Positions 52,219 to 60,957 of a stretch of DNA of 64,000 nt are shown here, one piece after another; within the stretch, counting starts at the first letter, position 1, and each line of letters starts with the position of its first letter. The translations under genes and the position numbers were made by a program. The notes below the pieces were generated by a model that worked only from the letters and a program-made list of their open reading frames with translations, searched no databases and was not told the origin of the DNA. Source of the DNA: Geothrix campi (GTDB lineage: Bacteria > Acidobacteriota > Holophagae > Holophagales > Holophagaceae); assembly GCF_024609265.1 (NCBI RefSeq), contig NZ_JANHMP010000001.1:620001-684000 (forward strand), given 5' to 3'.

Positions 52219-53198
52219 CCTGCGAGCTGCCGGACGAGGGCTGCCATGTCGGCGGACTGGCGCTGGAGGATGGCCTCGGCGGCGCGGCGGAGCCCTTCCA
52301 GGTGTTCCGGGCTCGTGTCATCCATCTCGCTGAGACCGGCATCGAGATCCGTCTGGAAGCGCAGGTAGCGGGTAGCTCCGCCCGCGCCGGGGGACAGGAG
52401 TTGGCGCAATTGGTAGTCCACGGTGTCCGCCACGCCATCGAAGATCACATCAAGGATGGGCCGGGCCCACCCGGCCACACCCCAGCCCTTCGCGTCCTCG
52501 TAGCGATAGGGCCGGGTGTAGAGGCCCGTGCCGAGCGATACCAGCAGGAGATCATCCGCGTTCCGGGCCTCTTTGGCCAAGGTCTGCCGGGCTTCGGCGT
52601 ACGCGCACATGGCCGGATTGTTGGCGAAGACGCCACCATCCACCAGCACATCACGGCCTTCGGGCCAGGGCACCAGCAGGGGTTCGAAGTAGGTGGGCGC
52701 GGCGCTGGTGGCCCGCGCCGCCACGCGCATGGGCACATCGTAGCGGTTGTCCTCCCTGGCCCGGCGGCGGCGGTAGAAGAAGGCGTCCCGCTTCTCCAGG
52801 TCGTAGGCCGTCACCAGCACTTCCACGAGCGAATCCTTCAGGCGGGATTCTCCGAAGTACTGCTCAAGCACCTCCTCGATGCCGTCACTCGGATACTTGG
52901 CCGCCCGCAGACCCATGGGGTTCGTCAGGCGCCGCCACAGGCTTTCGTCGAAGATCCGGGTCCCCTCCTTCAGGTAGAGGGCCGCAAGATCCTGCGCCGA
53001 GTAGCGGGGCCGCCCACCCTGCCCTGGCGCGGCGAGCCCCAGGGCCAGGATGCCTCCTGTGCTGGTGCCGGCGATGAGGTCGAAGCTATCGGAAACGGCG
53101 CGCCCGGTTTGCCGCTCCAGCTCCGCCAACAGCAGGGCCGGAATCAAGCCGCGGATGCCGCCACCGTCGATGGAGAGGATGCGGAAGGGTTTGGGCAT
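52215..53198 (-). CDS. Patatin-like phospholipase
   Basis: A 327-residue patatin-family lipid acyl hydrolase with a Ser-Asp dyad. The oxyanion loop is DGGGIRG (near residue 11), the nucleophile serine is in GTSTGG, and the aspartate is in the DGGVFANNPA motif. The domain resembles the cytoplasmic CapV/plant-patatin type. No CD-NTase, sensor or other defence gene lies near, so it is probably a lipid-metabolism enzyme. No signal peptide is seen. A terminator lies between it and the dehydrogenase gene. Confidence 0.9.
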   Translation of the reverse strand: MPKPFRILSIDGGGIRGLIPALLLAELERQTGRAVSDSFDLIAGTSTGGILALGLAAPGQGGRPRYSAQDLAALYLKEGTRIFDESLWRRLTNPMGLRAAKYPSDGIEEVLEQYFGESRLKDSLVEVLVTAYDLEKRDAFFYRRRRAREDNRYDVPMRVAARATSAAPTYFEPLLVPWPEGRDVLVDGGVFANNPAMCAYAEARQTLAKEARNADDLLLVSLGTGLYTRPYRYEDAKGWGVAGWARPILDVIFDGVADTVDYQLRQLLSPGAGGATRYLRFQTDLDAGLSEMDDTSPEHLEGLRRAAEAILQRQSADMAALVRQLAG

Positions 53199-53212
53199 CC
53201 GGCATTTTAAGC

Positions 53213-53246
53213 GCAGAAAAACGGGCCAGGCGGCCCGTTTTTCTGC
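53213..53246 (-). terminator. Rho-independent terminator, usable on either strand
   Basis: A perfect 15-base-pair stem with an A5/T5 tract (CAGAAAAACGGGCC and its complement) and a 4-base loop. It lies between the patatin start and the glutaryl-CoA dehydrogenase stop, both on the minus strand. In RNA from the patatin gene it would be a leader element, so I take it as terminating in the minus direction only if transcription enters from upstream, or as a processing hairpin. Confidence 0.75.
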
Positions 53247-53260
53247 GGTGGGAACGGCGA

Positions 53261-54451
53261 TCAGCGGTACGCGGGGATCCCAGTCACTTCCTGGCCGATG
53301 ACGAGGGTGTGCATATCGTGCGTGCCTTCGTAGGTGTAGACGCTTTCGAGGTTGGCCATGTGGCGCATGACCGGGTACTCATCGAGGATGCCGTTGGCGC
53401 CCAGGATGGTGCGGGCCTTGCGGCAGATTTCGAGGGAGACGTTCACGTTGTTCATCTTGGCCATGGAGACCTGGGCGGGCGTGTAGGTCTTGGCGTCCTT
53501 GAGACGACCCAGCTGGTGCACCAGCAGCTGCCCCTTGGTGAGCTCGGTGACCATCCAGGCCAGCTTCTCCTGTTGGAGCTGGAAGCTGGCGATGGGCTTG
53601 TCGAACTGGATGCGGCTCTTCGCGTAATCGAGCGCGCACTGGTAGCACGCGTCGGCGGCGCCGAGAGCACCCCAGGCGATGCCGTAGCGGGCCTGGGTGA
53701 GACAGCCCAGGGGGCCCTTGAGTCCCTTCACGTTGGGCAACAGGGATGTGGCCTCGTCGACGATGACATCCTCCAGCACCAGCTCGGAGGTGGTCGAGGC
53801 GCGCAGGCTCCACTTGCCCTTCATCTCGGGGGCGCTGAAGCCGGGGGTGCCCTTCTCGACCAGGAAACCGCGGATGCCGTCCTCAGTCTGGGCCCACACC
53901 ACGGCCACGTCCGCCACGGTGCCGTTGGTGATCCACATCTTGGTGCCGTTGATGCGCCACTTGCCGCCGGGTTCACGCACGGCCTTGGTGAGCATGCCGC
54001 CAGGATTGGAGCCGAAGTCGGGCTCCGTGAGGCCGAAGCAGCCGATCTTCTCCCCGGTGGCCAGCTTGGGCAGCCAGTGCCGTCTCTGTTCTTCGCTGCC
54101 GTAGGTGTAAATGGGCCACATGACGAGGCTGCCCTGCACGGAGGCGAAGGAGCGCAGGCCTGAGTCGCCACGCTCGAGCTCGTACATCAGCAGGCCGTAG
54201 GCGACGTTGGACACGCCCATGCAGCCGTATTCCTCCGGCAGCGAAGGGCCGTAGAAGCCCAGCTCGCCCATCTTGGGGATGAGGTGCTTGGGAAAAGTCT
54301 GATCCTGGGCGTGTTTCTCGATGATGGGCAGCACTTCAGCGTTCACGAACTTCCGCGCTGTTTCGCGGATCATTCGTTCTTCTTCGGTGAGCAGCCCCTC
54401 GAAACCCATGTAGTCGGTGATGTGGGTGAAGGTGGCGTAGGCGCCGGCCAT
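53261..54451 (-). CDS. gcdH: Glutaryl-CoA dehydrogenase (acyl-CoA dehydrogenase family)
   Basis: A 396-residue FAD enzyme. It oxidises and decarboxylates glutaryl-CoA to crotonyl-CoA in lysine, tryptophan and aromatic degradation. CFGLTEPDFGSNPGGM, WITNGTVADVAVVWA and RYGIAWGALGAADAC are blocks typical of GcdH, and the catalytic base is Glu375 in YEGTHDMH. The length fits. The electron acceptor (ETF) genes are not in the window. It stands alone with a hairpin downstream and thymidine kinase upstream. Confidence 0.92.
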   Translation of the reverse strand: MAGAYATFTHITDYMGFEGLLTEEERMIRETARKFVNAEVLPIIEKHAQDQTFPKHLIPKMGELGFYGPSLPEEYGCMGVSNVAYGLLMYELERGDSGLRSFASVQGSLVMWPIYTYGSEEQRRHWLPKLATGEKIGCFGLTEPDFGSNPGGMLTKAVREPGGKWRINGTKMWITNGTVADVAVVWAQTEDGIRGFLVEKGTPGFSAPEMKGKWSLRASTTSELVLEDVIVDEATSLLPNVKGLKGPLGCLTQARYGIAWGALGAADACYQCALDYAKSRIQFDKPIASFQLQQEKLAWMVTELTKGQLLVHQLGRLKDAKTYTPAQVSMAKMNNVNVSLEICRKARTILGANGILDEYPVMRHMANLESVYTYEGTHDMHTLVIGQEVTGIPAYR

Positions 54452-54612
54452 GGGGAACTCCTGGAATGCCCTGAAGCCTCGGGCGAGTGGTGGAACCGGC
54501 GCTGCAGCAGCGCGCCGGAGCCAGTCTACCGCCGGGTCAAGGCCAAGCCGGAGGCCTGTCCCCCACTGCGCCCCCGATTAGGTGTCAGGTCGGCTATCGA
54601 CTTGACGAAGTG

Positions 54613-54640
54613 AAAAAATCAGGAACCCTGGGCCGGGTCC
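54613..54640 (-). terminator. Terminator overlapping the thymidine kinase stop
   Basis: On the minus strand GGACCC pairs with GGGTTCC (one bulged T) around a 6-base loop, directly followed by TGATTTTTT. The stem is the last codons of tdk and the T run starts at its stop codon. Confidence 0.5.
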
Positions 54641-55218
54641 TCCAGCAGCCGCCCACCTGAAGCGTGAGGCGTCTCATGGCAGTGGCGGCAGCGGGCCTCA
54701 TAGGCTTCCGCCGCGCCCACCAGCACCTGGCCGCCGGTGTGCACCATGCGCTGGGTGCGGCCCGCGAGGGCGCCGCAAACCATGCAGATGGCCTGGAGCT
54801 TGGTGACGTACTCGGCCTTGGCCAGCAGGATGGGCATGATGCCGAAGGGTTCGCCGTTGGAATCCTGGTCGAGCCCCCCCGCGATGACGCGCACCCCGCG
54901 GTTGGCGAGATCCTCGATGATGGGGATGAGTCCTTCGTCCATGAACTGGACCTCATCCAGGGCGATCACCTGGGCCTCGGGATCCAGGTGCCGGGCCAGT
55001 TCGACGCTGTCCTTCACGGGGATGGCGTCGTGCTTGCGCTGGCTGTGGCTGGCAATGGCGGAGGCATCGTAGCGGTCATCCAGGGCGGGCTTGAAGACCT
55101 GCACTTTCTGCTTGGCAATGATGGCCCGCTTGATGCGCCGGATCAGTTCCTCGGACTTGCCGGAGAACATGGGACCGCAAATCACCTCCAGGGAACCCTG
55201 GCGCTGGTGCACGAACAT
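54619..55218 (-). CDS. tdk: Thymidine kinase
   Basis: A 199-residue type II thymidine kinase that phosphorylates thymidine with ATP in nucleotide salvage. The P-loop is GPMFSGKS, the catalytic glutamate is in ALDEVQFMD, and four cysteines for structural zinc lie in CMVC and CRHC. The TGGQVLVGAAEAYEARCR lasso segment matches the family. A long C-terminal end of about 15 residues is polar. It ends on a hairpin with a T run. The next gene upstream is the DUF4388 protein, 9 bases away. Confidence 0.95.
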   Translation of the reverse strand: MFVHQRQGSLEVICGPMFSGKSEELIRRIKRAIIAKQKVQVFKPALDDRYDASAIASHSQRKHDAIPVKDSVELARHLDPEAQVIALDEVQFMDEGLIPIIEDLANRGVRVIAGGLDQDSNGEPFGIMPILLAKAEYVTKLQAICMVCGALAGRTQRMVHTGGQVLVGAAEAYEARCRHCHETPHASGGRLLEDPAQGS

Positions 55219-55227
55219 CGGAAATCC

Positions 55228-56391
55228 TTATCGCTTGGGCCGTGGCGGCGGCGGCTCAGGAGCCTTGGCCGGGGCCATGGGGTCTGGAAGGCTGGCCAGG
55301 TCGGGTACCGGGTTCTTCCCGTCCATGGGACTTCCAAGCTGCTTCGCCAGCACCACGCCGCCATCCCTCGGGGCGGCCAGGCGAAGCGCCCAATCCTGCC
55401 GCAAGCGGGTCGGCCCTTCGGGCGCCGCATGGAGATCCACCGGCTGCAGGCTGGCCAGGCCGAGGTTCATCGATCCGCGCTGGTGCGGCACGTACAGGGC
55501 CAGCGGAATCGCGAATCCCAGCACGACCAAGGGCCAGAGCAGCGGGCTGGGCTCCCAGGGTTCCGGCGTCAGGTCCGGATGACCTCCCACCCAGGGTCGG
55601 ACCACCTTGACCGCGCCCTCACCCAATTTGGATTCCAGCAGACCGGCCTCCAGAAGATCGGCGATGGCCTTGCAGGTGTCCAACTCTTCGTAGCGACTGA
55701 TCTGGATGATCTCTTTGGGGCTCTGGGGCTGGTCGAAGTAGGAGAGGACCATCTCCTGTTCGTGGGTAAGGCCAGAGGAACCGTGGACCTGACCCTTCCC
55801 ATCCAGCACCGAGGAAACCTCCCGGTCGATGTCCAGATGCAGAGCCTGGGCCCTGGGTGATTTGCCCAGAGGCGTCTCGAGCCCTGGCAACCGGCGCTCC
55901 ACCTCGGGCCATTCGTCCTGGATGCGGGCGGCTTCCATCAGCACGGTGTCGACGGGAATGGGGACGAAGTGTTCCCGGTCCAGGTCGGCCGGCAGGAAGG
56001 AATCGAACCGGTAGTCCCCTTCCACCCAACGGAAAGCGCGGTGGAGGATGGCAGTGGCCTGACTGAAAAGGGCGTCCTGGAGATCAGCGGCCGAGACCTT
56101 TCCGCTATCCAGCAGGAGGGTGCCCATACGCTTGAGCGTCTGTCTTTGGACCTGGACCATGTTCAGCAGCTCCTCGCCGGTGAGCCTGCCCAGGCGCACG
56201 AGCATGGTGCCCAGCCGGTCCTCCATGCGGACCTGGTTCGAATCACATCCGACGATCTCGCCGTTCTCAAAGAAGACTTTGACGAACTCCTGGCCCTGGG
56301 AAAGCACCAAGGTGCCGTTCTTCCCCTGGATCTTGATCATGTTGAAGAGGGAGAAGAGGTCGAAGTCCCGGAGGGATCCTTCCAGTGCCAT
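55228..56391 (-). CDS. DUF4388 (PATAN-like) protein with C-terminal membrane helix
   Basis: A 387-residue protein. Residues 1-105 form a DUF4388 domain (LEGSLRDFDLFSLFNMIKIQ and KNGTLVLS blocks), followed by a second, related helical part (FSQATAILHRAFRWVEGDYRF, about 105-130). A winged-helix-like segment lies at 210-265 (LTHEQEMVLSYF to LLEAGLLESKLGEG). A single helix (about 286-302) and a proline-rich end follow. DUF4388 proteins are seen in signalling by Acidobacteriota and Myxococcota. It overlaps nothing but is 1 base from the TPR/zinc-ribbon gene. Confidence 0.85.
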   Translation of the reverse strand: MALEGSLRDFDLFSLFNMIKIQGKNGTLVLSQGQEFVKVFFENGEIVGCDSNQVRMEDRLGTMLVRLGRLTGEELLNMVQVQRQTLKRMGTLLLDSGKVSAADLQDALFSQATAILHRAFRWVEGDYRFDSFLPADLDREHFVPIPVDTVLMEAARIQDEWPEVERRLPGLETPLGKSPRAQALHLDIDREVSSVLDGKGQVHGSSGLTHEQEMVLSYFDQPQSPKEIIQISRYEELDTCKAIADLLEAGLLESKLGEGAVKVVRPWVGGHPDLTPEPWEPSPLLWPLVVLGFAIPLALYVPHQRGSMNLGLASLQPVDLHAAPEGPTRLRQDWALRLAAPRDGGVVLAKQLGSPMDGKNPVPDLASLPDPMAPAKAPEPPPPRPKR

Positions 56392-56392
56392 C

Positions 56393-58276
56393 TCAGGCCC
56401 TCCTCAGGAACAGCTTCAGCCAGGAGCGGAGGTAGAGCAGGCCCACCAGGACTGCCCCGAGAGCCAGCCACGTGGAGGCGGGATCCGGAAGGATCTCACC
56501 GGGGTAGCGCACCGACCGGCTTGTGGCGAGGACCATCCCCACCGCCAGACAGAAGGGGAGGAACTCCATCAGGGCCTCCCGCGTCTCCCCCAGGAAGGCG
56601 AGATCGCAGCCCGGAAGCAGGACGATCAGCGTTTTGTGGATCCAGCGGGTGTCCCGCTGGTGGGCGGCCACTTCATCAAGCTTCTTCCGACGGCTTTCGG
56701 TGTGGAGCCCGTCCCTCAGAACGAAGAGGTGATGGCACTTCGAGCACACTTCAGGGTCGGGGCTATCCGTCGTGTGGTAGGGCTCACCGCAGCGGATGCA
56801 CTGGCCTGGATGGGCCATCCGCAGGCTCCTCCGGACTCGCACCAGGAAGGCCGAAATTCCCAAGAGTGGCAACAGCAGGGCCACCAGGAAGGGCGGTTCG
56901 GAGAGGGGCAACCGCTCCACCTTGCGCCCTTCCGTGGCCTCGGCCAAGGCTTCCACCCGGGCCGCTGTATCTGGCAGGGGCGTGGGGTAGGTGCGTACGT
57001 CCTTCCGGGCGTCGTTCAGGGCGATGAGGCGGGCATACGCCTCGGGATCGGCTGCCTGGGCCTCGTCCTGTTTGGAGGCGCCCAGCGTGGTATCGAGCCG
57101 GTTGAAGGCGAGGATGCTCTGGTTGAGGAGCACCTCCATCCGCGATCCCGCCCGTTGTGCCTCCTGGAAAGTGCGCTCGGCCCCGGCGGCATCCCCCAGT
57201 TGGTAGCGTGCGACACCAAGATTGTTCAACACCTCGGCCTGGTTCGGATGACGTCCCACCAGATTCTGGAAGGTTTCTTCAGCATCCTTCCATTGCTGAT
57301 TCTGGAGTTGCTCCCAGCCCTTGAGGAAGGACTGGTCCGTGGGAGGTAGATTCCGCAATGCGGCGGCCGGGACGGGGTGGACCCGGGGTTGAAGCTGGAG
57401 GGTCTGGATGCTGGGTTCTGGCTCGCGGCCCGCCAGGGGCTCCATCACGGCCAGAAGGGGATGGACCAGCTGAAACAGCATGATGAAGGCCGTGATCCGC
57501 ACCTCGGAAGGCAGAAGGAAGGGGGCCAGCAGAATGAGCCAGAGCAGGGCTGCCACCAGAGGGTCCAGACCCAGGAGCACCGGCCCGGTCAGGATCGCGG
57601 CGCCGACCAACGCGGCCAGAGCCGGGCTGATGCCCTTGTGCTCGAACGGTTCCTCCCAGATGTGGCGGAGCACATGGCGGTAGCGCAGCCCCATGGTGAG
57701 TGCCCAGCCCCAGAGGAGCATCGTGGCGCTCAGCCGTAACATCCCCAGGTGCTGCAGGAGCCAGAGCCAGCGGTGGGCCGGCTGCTCCAGCCTCAAGCGC
57801 GTAAGCCTGAGCAGATCGGGGAAACTCCACAGCCACCCCCGCAGCCCCTCCTGCCGCATGAGCACGATGCGGCTGCCAAGCAGGCTGGGGTGGTCAGGAG
57901 CCCATCGATCCACGGCCTGGAGCGCCTCCAAGCCGAGCGTCGGCCGTCCGACCATGCCTTGTTCGCGGGCCCAGAAGGCCGCGGCCTCCACCAGTGGGGT
58001 GACATCCAACGTGGAGTAGGTGCGCCTTAGTCCCTCCACTTCGAGCTGAGCGGCCCGCACCGCCTCGGGATCGCCCTTCGATAGCGCCGCGAACAGGTGG
58101 TTGGCCCGGTGGCTGAGTGCCACAGCTGCCTCCGTCGCTGTATCCGTGGGGGCAGCGACGGATTTGGGAGCCTCTGGCGCAGGGGCTGCGTGCATGGCGC
58201 ATAGCCCCACGAAACCGGCCAGAGCTGTCGTGCGCAAGGTCTGGAGGAATCCCAATGCCATCTTCCCGAGGCTCAT
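56393..58276 (-). CDS. Multi-pass membrane protein with TPR and zinc-ribbon domains
   Basis: A 627-residue protein of no recognised family. A signal-like helix (about 9-28) and a helical extracytoplasmic part (40-170) precede about four hydrophobic helices (about 180-290). Two TPR units lie near 315-385 (EETFQNLVGRHPNQAEVLNNLGVARYQLGD). A helix (about 465-485) leads to a zinc ribbon, CIRCGEP..CSKC (two CxxC pairs), and two more helices end the protein. The ATG at 58276 overlaps the DUF1844 stop (ATGA), which fixes it against longer frames. Lying between DUF1844 and DUF4388 genes, it may be part of a membrane-stress or secretion function. Confidence 0.75.
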   Translation of the reverse strand: MSLGKMALGFLQTLRTTALAGFVGLCAMHAAPAPEAPKSVAAPTDTATEAAVALSHRANHLFAALSKGDPEAVRAAQLEVEGLRRTYSTLDVTPLVEAAAFWAREQGMVGRPTLGLEALQAVDRWAPDHPSLLGSRIVLMRQEGLRGWLWSFPDLLRLTRLRLEQPAHRWLWLLQHLGMLRLSATMLLWGWALTMGLRYRHVLRHIWEEPFEHKGISPALAALVGAAILTGPVLLGLDPLVAALLWLILLAPFLLPSEVRITAFIMLFQLVHPLLAVMEPLAGREPEPSIQTLQLQPRVHPVPAAALRNLPPTDQSFLKGWEQLQNQQWKDAEETFQNLVGRHPNQAEVLNNLGVARYQLGDAAGAERTFQEAQRAGSRMEVLLNQSILAFNRLDTTLGASKQDEAQAADPEAYARLIALNDARKDVRTYPTPLPDTAARVEALAEATEGRKVERLPLSEPPFLVALLLPLLGISAFLVRVRRSLRMAHPGQCIRCGEPYHTTDSPDPEVCSKCHHLFVLRDGLHTESRRKKLDEVAAHQRDTRWIHKTLIVLLPGCDLAFLGETREALMEFLPFCLAVGMVLATSRSVRYPGEILPDPASTWLALGAVLVGLLYLRSWLKLFLRRA

Positions 58277-58560
58277 GGTTTGGGGTCCACAGGAGTACCC
58301 GCCGCCGGCTTGAGATCCATGAGTCGCATGCGAAGGCCATACAGAAGGTCGTCGATCTGGCGCGTCTCGGCATCGTCCCGGGAGCCTTCGGTCTTCTCTT
58401 TCAGCACTCCGAGAAGATCCACGTAGAACCGCGCCACGACCGGGTTTGCAGGCGGGGTTTCCTTCATCATCGGATGAGGTACCCCAAGGGCCATAAGCGC
58501 TTGCTCCGCCAGAAGATGCATCAGAGCGGTCAAGGAGGCTTCCGGCACCGCTGGATTCAT
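58273..58560 (-). CDS. DUF1844 protein
   Basis: A 95-residue protein of the DUF1844 family, small helical proteins found across several phyla with unknown function. ALMHLLAEQALMALGVPHPM, then FYVDLLGVLKEKTEG and IDDLLYGLRMRLMDL, match the family blocks (lid of hydrophobic helix, then the LLxxLKEKTxG motif). The start is 14 bases into a region with weak ribosome-binding context. It overlaps the TPR/zinc-ribbon gene by 4 bases, so the two are coupled. Confidence 0.85.
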   Translation of the reverse strand: MNPAVPEASLTALMHLLAEQALMALGVPHPMMKETPPANPVVARFYVDLLGVLKEKTEGSRDDAETRQIDDLLYGLRMRLMDLKPAAGTPVDPKP

Positions 58561-58746
58561 GGGCTACCTCGAACACTTTCAGGACTTGTCTGCCCGGAAG
58601 CCTACCACAGCCCGAATTTTCCTGCATCCGACGTGAAATGCCTCGCGCCAGGCAGGGACGGGAGACCGGAACGAGGCTTTTTTGACGAAAAGCACTCGGC
58701 GCCGGAGCAGCCCTGTGGAACGATGGATGGGTTTGGAGGAAGACCC

Positions 58747-59769
58747 ATGCGACGCCTCATCTCTTCAATCCTCATCCCGGCCGCCTGCCTGTCTTTGTAT
58801 GCCGATACCACAGGTCGCATCAGCGGCAGGGTGCAGTCCAAGGATGGCCAGCCCATCGTCGGAGCCAAGGTCGTCCTGAAACGCCTCGATATAGCCTGGA
58901 TCAAGGAACTTGTGACCGATAAGAAAGGAAATTTCCTTCAGGTGGGGCTCGATCCCAAGGAATTCGAACTCACCGTAAGCGCCGCTGGCTTCGCGGACTC
59001 CAAGGAGATGGTCAAGATCCCTCTGGGCGATGCGTTGATGAAGAACATCACGCTCTTGACTCCAGAGCAGGCCCGCGCCGCGAACCTGGCCGCTGCGGGA
59101 ACCCAGCCCGTCGTTGCCGACCCCGGCGCCGCCCTGGATGCCGAGGGCCGTGATGCTTTCAACGCCGCCATTCCGCTCTACAACGAAGGCAACTATCAGG
59201 AGGCCCTTCCGCATGTGGACAAGGCCTACAAGACCCTGACTGAGGCGCTGACCAAGCTGAAGGATGAAACAGCCAAGGCGGAGCTGGCTCCTGAACTCCT
59301 GAAGATCGAGCGGGTGCTCGGCATTTGCCTTGCGCAGGCCGGCACCAAGAAGGAGGAGGCCGAGCCCTATCTCCTGAAGGCCCTGGAGCGGAACCCGAAG
59401 GATGAACGAGTGATTGCCGGCTTGATCGCGACCAGCAAAGCCAAGTCCGATGTGGCCGCCGAACAGAAGTACACCGCCATGCTGGAGGCCATCCAGGGGC
59501 CCAATCCGGATGTGATCTACAACAAGGGCGTCGAGGCCTTCAATGCCGGCAAGACGAAGGAAGCCAAGGCCCAGCTCCTCAAGGCCCTGGAGGTCGATCC
59601 CAAATACGCCGAGGCCCACTACCTGCTGGCCATGGTCGAATTCGGCGAGAACAACCTGCGCGGCACCAAGACGCACCTCGAGAAGTACATCGAGCTCGCT
59701 CCCGCCGGGAAGAACGCCGCCACGGCCCGGGAGATGCTGAAGGATCCCTCGCTGAAGCGCATCAAGTAG
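58747..59769 (+). CDS. Secreted carboxypeptidase-regulatory-like plus TPR protein
   Basis: A 340-residue exported protein. A signal peptide (MRRLISSILIPAACLSLYA) is followed by a carboxypeptidase-regulatory-like beta-sandwich (about 22-105: GRISGRVQSKDGQPIVGAKV, GNFLQVGL, FELTVSAAGF). A linker leads to TPR units from about 135 to 330 (NEGNYQEALPHVDKAYK, EAKAQLLKALEVDPKYAEAHYLLAM). Such mixtures are common in Acidobacteriota. GGAGGAAG precedes the ATG. A strong bidirectional terminator follows. Its role is probably scaffold or carbohydrate-linked, but unknown. Confidence 0.87.
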   Translation: MRRLISSILIPAACLSLYADTTGRISGRVQSKDGQPIVGAKVVLKRLDIAWIKELVTDKKGNFLQVGLDPKEFELTVSAAGFADSKEMVKIPLGDALMKNITLLTPEQARAANLAAAGTQPVVADPGAALDAEGRDAFNAAIPLYNEGNYQEALPHVDKAYKTLTEALTKLKDETAKAELAPELLKIERVLGICLAQAGTKKEEAEPYLLKALERNPKDERVIAGLIATSKAKSDVAAEQKYTAMLEAIQGPNPDVIYNKGVEAFNAGKTKEAKAQLLKALEVDPKYAEAHYLLAMVEFGENNLRGTKTHLEKYIELAPAGKNAATAREMLKDPSLKRIK

Positions 59770-59781
59770 GCGCTGGAACGC

Positions 59782-59813
59782 AATAAGAGGGCCCCGGTCG
59801 GGGCCCTCTTATT
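59782..59813 (+). terminator. Bidirectional rho-independent terminator
   Basis: A perfect 14-base-pair stem (AATAAGAGGGCCCC and its complement) with a GGTC loop ends in a TCTTATT tract. It lies 13 bases past the TPR gene stop and 16 bases before the convergent exonuclease III stop, so it serves both. Confidence 0.85.
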
Positions 59814-59828
59814 GTCGTCAGGAAAAGA

Positions 59829-60605
59829 TCAAAGCAATTCGAGACTGATGGGGCAGTGGTCGGAGCCCAGCACCTCGGCGTGGATGCGGGCGTCCTTCAC
59901 GCGATCCAGCAACGTCCGGCTGGCGAGGAAGAGGTCTATCCTCCACCCCACGTTCCGCTCCCGGGCGCCACCACGGGCAGTCCACCAGGTGTAGAGTCCC
60001 GGGACATCAGGATTCCGCTCCCGCAGCACATCCGCCAAGCCTGCTCCCAGGTAGAGCTTGAAGTCCTCCCGCTCCTCCGGAGTGAACCCTGGGTTCTTGA
60101 CGTTGTCTTTGGGGCGCGCCAGATCGATCTCCTCCGGGGCCACGTTCATGTCGCCCGTGAGGATCACCTGATCCCCGGCTTTGTGATGCTTCGCCACGAG
60201 GGTGGCGAGATCCTTGGCGAACTGGCGCTTGAAGGGGAGGCGCACCAGCCCCTGGGAGGCGTTGGGGAAGTAGCCGCCGATGAAGACGAGCTTGTCCTTC
60301 CGCGAGACGATCATGCGGCCTTCGGCGTCATAGCCGTCGATGCCCAGGCCCTTGGCGTGGGTGAAACCCAGGTCCTTCTTTGATAAGGTCGCAGAGCCGG
60401 CGTAACCCTTCTTGCTCGTGGCGGGGAACCAGCAGACGTCGTAGGCACTCTCGATCTGCCGCCGCACGCCCAGATCCGTTTCCTCCCACTCACAGCGGAT
60501 CTCCTGGAGGGAGAGCACGTCCGGTTCCGTCTCCTCCAGCCAGTCCATGAAGCCCTTCTTAAGGACCGACCGGAAACCGTTCACGTTCCAGCTGTAGAAG
60601 CGCAT
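59829..60605 (-). CDS. xthA: Exodeoxyribonuclease III
   Basis: A 258-residue metal-dependent AP endonuclease and 3'-exonuclease acting in base-excision repair. WNVNGFRS, LQEIR(C), GDMNVAPEEIDLA (catalytic Asp/Asn) and the C-terminal GSDHCPISLEL motif are present; KGYAGSATL is the loop region near the active site. ATG at 60605 with GGGAGG upstream is chosen over a longer frame. It lies 10 bases downstream of the ArsC/Spx-like gene on the same strand. Confidence 0.95.
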   Translation of the reverse strand: MRFYSWNVNGFRSVLKKGFMDWLEETEPDVLSLQEIRCEWEETDLGVRRQIESAYDVCWFPATSKKGYAGSATLSKKDLGFTHAKGLGIDGYDAEGRMIVSRKDKLVFIGGYFPNASQGLVRLPFKRQFAKDLATLVAKHHKAGDQVILTGDMNVAPEEIDLARPKDNVKNPGFTPEEREDFKLYLGAGLADVLRERNPDVPGLYTWWTARGGARERNVGWRIDLFLASRTLLDRVKDARIHAEVLGSDHCPISLELL

Positions 60606-60615
60606 CGTTCCTCCC

Positions 60616-60957
60616 TCAGGACACCAGCTTCTCATAGGCGACGGAATCGAATCCAATGATCACGCCTTTGGGATGCACGAGGATGGGCCGCTTGAGCAGG
60701 TTGTTGTCCTGGACCATCAGCGCGATGGCCTCAGCCTTCGTCAGCCTGCGGTCCTTCAGGCCGAGTTCCTTGTACTTGGGGCTTTTCGTCCCCAGCATGG
60801 GCCCGGGGTCCGCGGGTAGCAGGCACTCCAGTTCAGTGGCCTCCAGCGGCTTTTTGAAGAAGTCGCGAATGTCCACCTCGATACCCAGTTCCGTCAGTTT
60901 CGCCTTGGCGCTACGGCAGGTGGTGCAGCTCGATTTCATCCATAGCACCGCCTTCAC
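60616..60957 (-). CDS. ArsC/Spx-family thioredoxin-fold protein
   Basis: A 113-residue thioredoxin-fold protein. The CxxC pair is C11/C14 in SSCTTCRSAKAKL. The IRDFFKKPLEATEL block and the LLKRPILVHPKGVIIGF strand match the ArsC/Spx/YffB family. The arsenate-reductase or Spx label cannot be settled from sequence: it keeps CxxC, which suits Spx/MgsR-like redox proteins, but no other arsenic gene is near. The GTG start overlaps the stop of the upstream gene (GTGA, 60954-60957) and follows GAGGA. Confidence 0.85.
   Translation of the reverse strand: MKAVLWMKSSCTTCRSAKAKLTELGIEVDIRDFFKKPLEATELECLLPADPGPMLGTKSPKYKELGLKDRRLTKAEAIALMVQDNNLLKRPILVHPKGVIIGFDSVAYEKLVS

Noticed and set aside
52215-53198. 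Patatin as a CBASS-type defence effector (CapV-like)
   Set aside because: No CD-NTase, HORMA or other signal gene lies within several kb; the neighbours are UspA and glutaryl-CoA dehydrogenase.
53213-53246. Long inverted repeats (also at 59782 and 63811) as CRISPR or transposon ends
   Set aside because: Each is a single hairpin with a short loop at a gene end, the form of a terminator; there are no spacers, flanking duplications or transposase genes.
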